From assembly GCA_030278955.1 (NCBI GenBank), contig JAOANR010000010.1, positions 23,590,444 to 23,654,443 of the forward strand: a stretch of 64,000 nt of DNA. The letters are read 5' to 3'. The notes under the pieces are model-generated. The model saw only the letters and a program-made list of their open reading frames with translations. It was not told the origin of the DNA and did not search any database. The stretch is from Hygrophila difformis (Eukaryota > Streptophyta > Magnoliopsida > Lamiales > Acanthaceae). Below are positions 55,502 through 64,000 of the stretch, in pieces. The position numbers were made by a program, and so were the translations under genes. The first letter of the stretch is position 1. Each line of letters begins with the position of its first letter.

Positions 55502-58284
55502 TGTAACACCCCGGATTTGATAACCCAGGCCGGGATGTCACCGCCACATCTCCCTAGCAAGACACGGCTTCCCGAGCTCACTAAGGAAATGCAAGGCTTG
55601 TGGGTATGTAAAAGATTTAAAACATTTCAAGATTTAGTCCGAAAATTTATAATAATTCAAAATACGATAGTAGTAATCATCATGCGCGAAAATAAATAGA
55701 GTAAATGCAGCGGAAAGTAAATCACGGCCGACATGGCCAAATCCTCGGGTTTAACAGACCCGGTAAAAACAGTACGATGCAGAATTTAAAATGTCCATAA
55801 TGGTTTCCCCCATGTGCATATGCAATGCGTCACTCGACATACTCTGTAAAAGAAAAATGACAACGGTTTATCAGTATAAAAATATACCGAGTAAGTTAAT
55901 TCCTAACTAACAATTTAAGGGGTTACATGTGTTTAAATCCATAGATTCACTTGTCATGCATTACTTTAAAAATCCATATTTTATTCGCAGCGGAAAACAT
56001 GTTTAATTTATCCAAGACGAAAATGCATAATTTAAAAGACTTAATTTAAAAGCGGAATTTAAAGGCATAATTTAATGACGTAATTTAAATGCGTAATTTA
56101 AAAACATGGTAAATAAGATTTAAGCGTAATTATCACTCACACAAGTCTTTTATAATTTATCCCGCAAACTAAGAAGAGGACACCATACCGGGAGATCACT
56201 AATGAGGCAATCTCAACATAGGACCACTAATGAGGCAGTCCACAACAATGGGAGACCACTAACGAGGCAGTCTCAAAAGATATTAGGATCACTAACGAGG
56301 CGATCCAAAACACAGCGCGCGAGATCACTAACGAGGCAATCTCAGATAGTAAGGAGACCACTAACGAGACATTCTCAAAGATAATGATTAGCATGAAGAT
56401 CGGCTCAGCCTAGTGCACGGGATTTTTCGAAAGTTCGTATTTCAAGTGATCAAAAGATTCGATATCGCATTTCATAGTTCGAGTTTTCTCAAGTTCGAAA
56501 AAAAAATCCGATTCGATGCAGTTTACGCCTTTCTTAATTAAAAATTCATTTTTACACCAAAAATTCTAAAATTTTCACAGTAGCTCAAAAACACACACAC
56601 GAACAATTTTCATGTTTTAAGTTTTTGGAAATAAGGTTTTGAAGTGAGTCAAAATTTGAGTTCTTTACAAAAGATAATTTCTATCTCAAAAACTCATTTT
56701 GTCACAGGTTCGTGCGACGCCGATTAAAAATTCATTTCAAAGCCAATTGATCCGAAATTTTTACAAGAGATACAAAACACATTAATGAACAACTTTCATG
56801 TTTTAAAAATTTGGAAATAATGAATTTTAGATGCTCAAAAATCGACCACAACACACTGTTCATGCGCGGACTCAAACGATCACTTAAAACAGGTTCTGAA
56901 ATTCGGCCGTTTGACATATCAAATAAACTCCAAAATCCATGAACTTTTATATGCATAATCTAGACATATTTATCTACAACTTTTGTTTAGAAATGCAAGG
57001 TTGAATCATTCTAAAAATTGGTGAAAAACATGCATCAAGTCGAGTAATGAAATCTGTCAACAGTTTCAAATGTTCGGTTTGTCACAGAAAGTTTACGGAG
57101 AGATTTGGGATAGCAAATCTTAATGTCAATGGCTGAAATTTGGACACAAGATAGATTAAAGTCTTAGGAACAAAATCTATGTTGAAACGTTTTCGGTTTG
57201 AATTCCCAAAGGTCGGGTTTTAGGCGAGTTTTTGAAATTGGACGAAAATAGGGTTTTTGAAAAGCGGTTTTTGTTACGGGTATAGATCTCGAGTTTTAAA
57301 CAATAATAAACCACAAAATTTTGTGAGTAAGGTCTTAACTTACTTAGTTAGAGATTTGAGTCACTGGAATGGGTTTACGGGCGTCCTAGGGTTGCGACGA
57401 ATGGCCAACTTCTCCGATCGCTTTTTGTTCGTTTTCCGACGTGAAATCATAGTAAAGGAAAAGGGTTAGATTTCGAGTTTATAAGTGGTATGGACGAACT
57501 AAAACATTAAATCATAGCTTACCCAGAGTCTAGAAGGCAGGGCTTGGTTCCTTTCGCCTCGTCGTCGCCGGAATGATCGCCGGAAAGTGAGTTCATAGGA
57601 GTTTTGGCTTGGAGAGGAAGTTTGGGAGTGTCTAGGGTTTAGTTTCTGAAAAATATGAGGATGGGACGCCCCTAGGTTATTTTTAAGCCTTCCCTAAGGT
57701 TGAGATCCGATTACCATCGAAGGGGGTGTTAATTTTGGCAAGAAAATCGCCATGGGAGGAAAGTTTACACCTTCTGCACCTCTGGCGCACTGGTGACGCG
57801 CACCTATTGCTTTGCCCGCGCGGAGCACTCGCGACCATGCCTGGGGTCGCGACGCCTCCGTCCGCGCGGTGGCTGCGCGGTGGCGCGCGGCGGTTCGCGT
57901 GTTCCGTCGGGTCTTTCCTTGCTTTCCTCTATCGGTTTTCTACCCTCTACGTGTTAGCTCGACTACTCGGGTCGTCTCCGGTTCGGAATCTTCACCTTAA
58001 ACTTGTTACGAGTTCGGCTTATCGCTCGTAACATTTCCGTGTCCTAAGTAGTCTAGTTTAAATTGGTTCCAACTCCTCCTATCGTCTTTGCGGTTGATCT
58101 TGTGATTTAATTTGTAATTTAATTTGTGATTTAATTTGTGGTTTATTTTGTGATTTTACTTTATGATTTATTTGTGACTGAACTTAGAACTTAGTTCCAA
58201 GCTGCCTACGTACCCTGTGAAGGGATCAAGTCATGACGTAGTTCAAAACAAGTTGAATTTGTTTTTTTTTTCTCGGGTGTTACA
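55502..58284 (-). repeat. 3' LTR of element E
   Basis: 2,783 bp. Reading right to left: a CpG patch (57,835-57,895), donor at 57343, ~190-bp repeats, the hairpin array (56376-56192), a CGGTATA/TATACTG hairpin (about 55,870-55,890) and an acceptor at 55844 (predicted intron 1,500 bp). Related to the LTRs of A along most of its length. Confidence 0.92.
56192..56376 (-). repeat. Tandem hairpin array, 6 units (E 3' LTR)
   Basis: Plus-strand unit starts: 56192, 56221, 56252, 56286, 56321, 56354. The loop is CACTAACGAGGCA (CACTAATGAGGCA in two). Stems are GAGAT/ATCTC, GGAC/GTCC, GAGAC/GTCTC, GGATC/GATCC, GAGAT/ATCTC, plus one mutated unit (56354). The same family as the A array. Confidence 0.9.
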
Positions 58285-58325
58285 TCCTCCCCCCCTTAAG
58301 AATACAGTTATGCCCTCATAACTGT
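58285..58325 (-). promoter_or_regulatory. Polypurine tract and pre-PPT hairpin of E
   Basis: The minus strand reads CTTAAGGGGGGGAGGA directly before the 3' LTR, preceded by the hairpin ACAGTTATG/CATAACTGT (58304-58325). Confidence 0.88.
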
Positions 58326-59818
58326 GGCCGGTTCATCTTGGAAGAGGGTAGGGTAACGTTGTTTCATGTCGGCCTCCAACTCCCACGTTGCCGTCTCCGT
58401 CTCGTGGTTGGACCCAAGGATCTTGACCATTCTCACGGTCTTATTCCTCGTTACTCTCTCCTTTGTGTCAAGTATTCGCACCGGAACTTCCTCGTAACTC
58501 AAGTCATCCTCAAATTCGACTTCTTCCGGTTGGAGTACATGGGTCGGATCGTGTACATACTTCTTCAATTGGGAGACGTGGAATACGTTGTGAACACGAG
58601 CAAATTGGGGTGGTGACGCTAGTCAATAAGCGGTTTCCCACTCTTCACAGGATTTCTTATGGTTCCTATGTACCGTGGGCTCAGTTTTCCTCGCTTGTCG
58701 AAGCGCATCACACCCTTCATTGGTGATACCTTTAGCATGACTTTATCGCCGACTTGAAATTCCAAGTCTTTCCATCTCACGTCCGCGTAACTATTTTGCC
58801 GGTCCTGAGCGGCTTTCATCTTTCCTTGGATGACCTTGATTTGTTGAGCCATGTCCTCAAAAAGTTGCGGTCCCACTATTACCGCCTTATCGTTCTCTTC
58901 CCAGCTTAATGGACTTCGGCACCTACGTCCATACAGTGCCTCGAAGGGTGCCATGCCGATGCTGGCATGTTAACTGTTGTTGTAGGAAAACTCTATCAAG
59001 GGTAGATGATTCTCCCAATTCCCCTTAAATTCCAGTACGCAGGCCCGCAGCATGTCCTCCAGCGTTTGGATTGTTCGCTCTGTCTGCCCATCCGTCATGG
59101 GATGGAACGCGGTACTCATCTTTATTTGCGTACCGAGAGCTTCCTGCAGTTTGGTCCAGAACTGAGAGACAAATCTACTGTCTCTATCTGAGATGATGTC
59201 ATGTGGTACTCCATGCCGGCGTATCACATTGTCGACATACGCTCTTGCCAATTGGTCCATCGACCAAGTATCCTTCATTGGGACAAATATGGCGGCTTTT
59301 GTCAATCTATCCACGATCACCCAGATTTTATTCATTCCCTTCGGTGAGCGTGGTAACCCCGAAACAAAATCCATTGAGATGCTATCCCATTTCTAACTTG
59401 GGATCTCTAATGGTTGCATTAGTCCTAGGGGTTTGTGTCGTACTGCCTTGTTCTTCTGGCAGGTGAGGCATCTTGCCACAAACTCAGCTACCTCTCTCTT
59501 CATGTTCGGCCACCAGTAGTTCTTCTTCAAGTCCTTGTACAGCTTGTCCCCTCCAGGGTGAACCGAGTAGGGGGTGTTATGGCCCTCCTCCATCACCCTT
59601 TTCTTCAGATCCGCGGATTTCCGTGGTATACACCACCTTCCCTTGAAGCGGATGCTTCCGTCCTCATGAATTTTGAAATCCATTGCCTTTCCTTCGGCAA
59701 TGCCCCTCCTTATTTCTTCCAACTTCTCGTCACCCGGTTGGGCGAGCCGTATCTCGTCGAATATAGTCGGTCCCACTACCATTGCAGTGATGACCTCGGT
59801 CACCGTGCCAGGATGCAC
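58308..59818 (-). pseudogene. Element E integrase with C-terminal chromodomain
   Basis: The zinc-binding N-terminal domain (HNTPYSVHPGGDKLYKDLKK, then CLTCQ) lies in 59818-59393. The catalytic core shows the first Asp in [11 protein letters not shown], the second in [14 protein letters not shown] and the Glu in [12 protein letters not shown]. The C-terminal domain (FQVGDKVMLKVSPMKGVMRF) and chromodomain (ILDTKERVTRNKTVRMVKIL, TATWELEADMKQRYPTLF) follow. A TAG at about 59,831 separates it from RNase H, stops lie at about 59,393 and 58,970, and a shift at about 58,610 breaks the C-terminal part. Tekay-like by its chromodomain. Confidence 0.9.
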
Positions 59819-59830
59819 CAGCTCTAGACT

Positions 59831-60828
59831 CTATTTCGCCAGGTCCTTGTACAATTCGGCCGGTATCACAAGTGGGTTCGCGACATGTTGAGTCTTTCGA
59901 CTCAAGGCGTCGGCCACGACGTTGGCCTTCCCTTCGTGATACGCGATCTCCAAGTCATAATCCTTAATCAGTTCTAACCATCTCCTCTGCCTCAAATTCA
60001 GCTCTTTTTGCGTGAATATATACTTGAGGCTCTTATGGTCGGTGAACATTCGATACCTCCGCCCATAGAGATAGTGTCTCCAAATCTTTAAGGCGAACAC
60101 GACCGCGGCCAACTCCAGGTCGTGCGTCGGGTAGTTTTCCTCGTGTGGTTTTAGTTGGCGAGATGCGTACGCTATAACCTTTTGATCTTGCATTAGCACG
60201 CATCCTAGTCCCTCCTTCGAGGCATCATTGTACACCTCGAAGTCTCCATCCTCTGATGGTAATGTCAATACTGGCGTTGTGGTAAGTCTTTTCTTCAGTT
60301 CCTGGAATGCGGCTTCACACTCGCTGGTCCAGTCGTACTTCGTCCCTTTCTTCAACAGTTGAGTCAACGGGCGGGCGATTTTCGAGAAATCCTTTACAAA
60401 TCGCCTATAGTAACCCGCCAATCCAAGAAAGCTTCTCATCTCCGTTGGATTCTTCGGCGGCACCCACTCGGTCACTGCCGAGATCTTTGCTGGGTCTACT
60501 GCCACTCCGTTGGCGGATACTATATGCCCGAGAAATGCCACTTCCCTTAACCAGAAGTCGCACTTGGACAGTTTACCATACAGTTGGTTCGCTCGTAAGA
60601 TCCCTAGCACTTTGTGTAAGTGCTCGGAATGTTCCTGTTCACTTTTTGAGTAGATCAAGATGTCATCTATGAAAACCACCACGCATTGATCTAACAATTC
60701 TCGAAATACGTTATTCATGAGATTCATGAACATTGCTGGGGCGTTCGTTAGCCCAAAGGATAGCATCGTGAACTCGTAGTGTCCATAGCGAGTCCTGAAC
60801 GCCGTCTTTGGGATGTCCCAAGACCCCT
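59831..60828 (-). pseudogene. Element E reverse transcriptase (N-truncated) and RNase H
   Basis: The frame opens just after the leader-ORF junction, reading [18 protein letters not shown], i.e. the middle of RT, so the fingers and the first catalytic Asp block are gone. [14 protein letters not shown] carries the DD of the palm. RNase H shows [46 protein letters not shown] and VVADALSRK. Open for 311 codons from the Met at 60766. Confidence 0.92.
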
Positions 60829-60830
60829 GC

Positions 60831-61073
60831 TTAGGTCTCTACGTCGTCAATCTGGGTCCGAAGTTCAGTCTCGCGGGTCTGGAGTTCGTTGATTTGGATT
60901 TGGAGTTGGGTTATATCTTGATGTCCTGCTTGGCCCAAATTAATTAGGTGGCCCAGGTTAGCTTCCATTTGTTCTACCCTTAGTCTGAAGTTGTTCACGT
61001 TTTGAGGAGATTCGAGGTATGCTTCAATCAACCTCATTAGTAGGTTGATCATGTTCACGTTTGGGGCGGCCAT
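60831..61073 (-). pseudogene. Leader coiled-coil ORF of E, truncated
   Basis: Starts MAAPNVNMINLLMRLIEAYL and is heptad-rich to residue 80 (LQIQINELQTRETELRTQID), ending at a stop on the deletion junction with RT. Homologue of the sense ORF of A (134 residues). Confidence 0.75.
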
Positions 61074-61387
61074 CTATTGTTAACAAGGTAGGTTAAGGTT
61101 AGAATATTGTTTTAGGCATGATTAGTTATGCACGAATTTAAATCTATATGAAACATGCAAGTGCAAGTCCCCCCTTTTCCCCATTTAAAAATGCAATCTA
61201 TTCATGTATTTTAAAATAAATCTATTACATGGGTAAGAATAAAGGTTGGGCCTCTATAGTGGGCCAAAAATTTAATATTTCTTTTGGGCTAAGATAATAC
61301 TAGTAGTCAAAATAAATAATTTAAAAAAAATAATACTTGGGTTTTAAAAATAATGGTTTAAAATAGTAGTAGTTTAAAAATTTCCGG

Positions 61388-61399
61388 GCTCTGATACCA
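61388..61399 (-). promoter_or_regulatory. Primer binding site of E
   Basis: The minus strand reads TGGTATCAGAGC three bases inside the 5' LTR; complementary to initiator tRNA-Met. Confidence 0.93.
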
Positions 61400-61402
61400 A
61401 CT

Positions 61403-64000
61403 TGTAACACCCCGGATTTGATAACCCATGCCGGGATGTCACCGCCACATCTCCCTAGCAAGACACGGCTTCCCGAGCTCACTAAGGAAATGCAAGGCTT
61501 GTGGGTATGTAAAAGATTTAAAACATTTCAAGATTTAGTCCGGAAATTTATAATACTTAATTCAAAATACGATAGTAGTAATCATCATGCGCGAAAATAA
61601 ATAGAGTAAATGCAACGGAAAGTAAATCACTGCCGACATGGCCAAATCCTCGGGTTTAACAGACCCGGTAAAAACAGTACGATGCAGAATTTAAAATGTC
61701 CATAATGGTTTCCCCCAAGTGCATATGCAATGCGTCACTCGACATACTCTGTAACAGAAAAATGACAACGGTTTATCAATATAAAAATATACCGAGTAAG
61801 TTAATTCCTAACTAACAATTTAAGGGGTTACATGTGTTTAAATCCAAAGATTCACTTGTCATGCATTACTTTAAAAATCCATATTTTATTCGCAGCGGAA
61901 AACATGTTTAATTTATCCAAGACGAAAATGCATAACTTAAAAGACTTAATTTAAAAGCGGAATTTAAAGGCATAATTTAATGACGTAATTTAAATGCATA
62001 ATTTAAAAACATGGTAAATAAGATTTAAGCGTAATTAACACTCACACAAGTCTTTTATAATTTATCCCGCAAACTAAGAAGAGGACACCATACCGGGAGA
62101 TCACGAACGAGGCAATCTCAACATAGGACCACTAACGAGGCAGTCCACAACAATGGGAGACCACTAACGAGGCAGTCTCAAAAGATAGTAGGACCACTAA
62201 CGAGGCGATCCAAAACACAGCGCGCGAGATCACTAACGAGGCAATCTCAGATAGTAAGGAGACCACTAACGAGGCAGTCTCAAAGATAATGATTAGCATG
62301 AAGATCGGCTCCGCCTAGTGCACAGGATTTTTCGAAAGTTCGTATTTCAAGTGATCAAAAGATTCGATATCGCGTTTCATAGTTCGAGTTTTCTCAAGTT
62401 CGAAAAAAAAATCCGATTCTACGCAGTTTACGCCTTTCTTAATTAAAAATTCATTTTTACACCAAAAATTCTAAAATTTTCACAGTAGCTCAAAAACACG
62501 CACACGAACAACTTTCATGTTTTAAGTTTTCGGAAATAAGGTTTCGAAGTGAGTCCAAATTTGAGTTCTTTACAAAAGATAAATTCTGTCTCAAAAACTC
62601 ATTTTGTCACAGGTTCGTGCGACGCCGATTAAAAATTCATTTCAAAGCCAATTGATCCGAAATTTTTACAGGAGATACACAACACATTAATGAACAACTT
62701 TCATGTTTTAAGAATTTGGAAATAATGAATTTTAGATGCTAAAAAATCGACCACAACACACTGTTCATGCGCGGACTCAAACGATCACTTAAAACAGGTT
62801 CTGAAATTCGGCCGTTTGACATATCAAATGAACTCCAAAATCCATGAAATGTTATATGCATAATCTAGACACATTTATCTATAACTTTTGTTTAGAAATG
62901 CAAGGTTGAATCATTCTAAAAACGGGTGAAAAACATGCATCAAGTCGAGTAATGAAATCTGTCAACAGTTTCAAATGTTCGGTTTGTCACAGAACGTTTA
63001 TGGCGAGATTTGGGATAGCAAATCTTAATGTCAATGGCTGAAATTTGGACATAAGATAGATTAAAGTCTTAGGAACAAAATCTATGTTGAAACGTTTTCG
63101 ATTTGAATTCCCGAAGGTCGAGTTTTAGGCGAGTTTTTGAAATTGGACGAAAATAGGGTTTTTGAAAAGCGGTTTTTGTTACGGGTATAGATCTCGAGTT
63201 TTAAACAATAATAAACCACAAAATTTTGTGAGTAAGGTCTTAACTTACTTAGTTAGAGATTTGAGTCACTGGAATGGGTTTCCGGGCGTCCTAGGGTTGC
63301 GACGAGCGGCCAAATTCTCCGATCGCTTTTTGTTCGTTTTCCGACGTGAAATCATAGTAAAGGAAAAGTGTTAGATTTCGAGTTTCTAAGTGGTATGGAC
63401 GAACTAAAACATTAAATCATAGCATACCAAGAGTCTAGAGGGCAGGGCTTGGTTCCTTTCGCCTCGTCGTCGCCGGAATGCTCGCCGGAAAGTGAGTTCG
63501 GAGGAGTTTTGGCTTGGAGAGGAAGTTTGGGAGTGTCTAGGGTTTAGTTTCTGAAAAATATGAGGATGGGACGCCCCTAGGTTATTTTTAAGCCTTCCCT
63601 AAGGCTGAGATCCGATTACCATCGAAGGGGGTGTTAATTTTGGCAAGAAAATCGCCATGGGAGGAAAGTTTACACCTTCTGCACCTCTGGCGCGCTGGTG
63701 ACGCACACCTATTGCTTTGCCCACGCGGAGCATGCGCGACCAGGCCTGGGGTCGCGACGCCGGTGGCCGCGCGGTGGCGCGCGGCGGGCGCGGGCCGGCC
63801 GGACCGGCCGGTGCGGCGGTTCGCGTGTTCCGTCGGGTCTTTCCTTGCTTTCCTCTATCGGTTTTCTACCCTCTACGTTTTAGCTCGACTACTCGGGTTG
63901 TCTCCGGTTCGGAATCTTCACCTTAAACTTGTTACGAGTTCGGCTTATCGCTCGTAACATTTCCGTGTCATAAGTAGTCTAGTTTAAATTGGTTCCAACT
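61403..64000 (-). repeat. 5' LTR of element E, partial
   Basis: 2,598 of an expected ~2,780 bp are inside the window. The hairpin array is at 62097-62281 with six units; here the last unit keeps GAGAC/GTCTC. The CpG patch (63,760-63,815) carries a GGCCGGCCGGACCGGCCGG-like insert absent from the 3' LTR. LTR divergence is visibly higher than in A or B, so E or its parent is older or LTR exchange occurred. Confidence 0.92.

Larger units (their letters stand above)
55502..64000 (-). mobile_element. LTR retrotransposon E (Tekay-type chromovirus), partly deleted, runs off the right edge
   Basis: Minus-strand element with a complete 3' LTR (58284 down to 55502), a 3.1-kb internal region and a 5' LTR starting at 61403 that continues past the window. 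The internal region has a primer site, leader coiled-coil ORF, then RT-RNase H-integrase with chromodomain. Gag, protease and the N-terminal part of RT are missing by deletion near 60,830. The left flank is AAACT; the matching duplication would be near 64,185 and cannot be seen. Confidence 0.92.

Overview
The window is plant nuclear DNA, very probably from a eudicot, and is dominated by nested transposable elements. The evidence is a single intact host-type gene (a plant isoprenylcysteine carboxyl methyltransferase), RRM-type L1 LINEs, tRNA-derived SINEs, Stowaway- and hAT-type MITEs, a Helitron-like 3' end and long-LTR Ty3/Gypsy chromoviruses primed by initiator tRNA-Met. The background is AT-rich. 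I saw no bacterial, organellar, rRNA or CRISPR feature. Species cannot be named from the sequence.

Layout. 1-1.4 kb: AT-rich, no gene. 1.4-13.8 kb: a probable non-autonomous Helitron shell holding a PIF/Tourist-like MITE, a 7.4 kb LINE on the minus strand (17-bp target duplication; its RNase H domain is split by a 972-bp Mutator-like element with a 9-bp duplication) and a 3.2 kb decayed hAT transposon with an 8-bp duplication. 13.8-19 kb: intergenic DNA with a foldback repeat, a hAT-type MITE, a copia gag remnant, a SINE and a Stowaway MITE. 19.2-19.8 kb: the ICMT gene (minus). 20-25 kb: hAT-type ends and MITEs, SINEs and AT-rich DNA. 25.1-27.5 kb: a second, 5'-truncated LINE. 27.96-39.0 kb: an inverted-repeat DNA element with LTR element A (28,550-38,313) inserted in its loop. 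39.2-40.1 kb: a SINE and a solo LTR. 40.1-54.1 kb: a degenerate chromovirus C, interrupted by the young gag-only LTR element B (40,735-48,067) and by a hAT-type MITE. From 54.1 kb, an LTR (D) is interrupted at 55,502 by a minus-strand chromovirus E that runs off the right edge.

Elements A, B and E are structurally related. Their LTRs are about 2.75-2.8 kb, start TGTAAYACCCG and end GGGGTGTTACA or a one-base variant. A and B have defined 5-bp duplications and LTR pairs differing at only about a dozen sites, so both are young. Neither encodes a full polymerase: A carries a sense coiled-coil ORF, an antisense gene with a putative plant transposon protein domain, and only the C-terminal tip of integrase; B carries only gag. 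E has reverse transcriptase, RNase H and integrase, but with a deletion from the leader ORF into RT and several stops. A and B would therefore need proteins from another copy.

The most unusual signal lies in these LTRs. At the same relative position (about 1.9-2.2 kb into each LTR) are arrays of six or seven short hairpins whose stems covary while the loop is fixed. The A/E loop and the B loop are unrelated in sequence; the B hairpins copy a tRNA T-arm. The arrays sit inside a predicted LTR intron of about 1.5 kb (GTAAGT donor, polypyrimidine-AG acceptor, sizes 1,502, 1,506 and 1,500 bp), together with diverged repeats spaced about 190 bp. A CpG-dense GCGCGG motif precedes the donor in every LTR and in the antisense gene of A.
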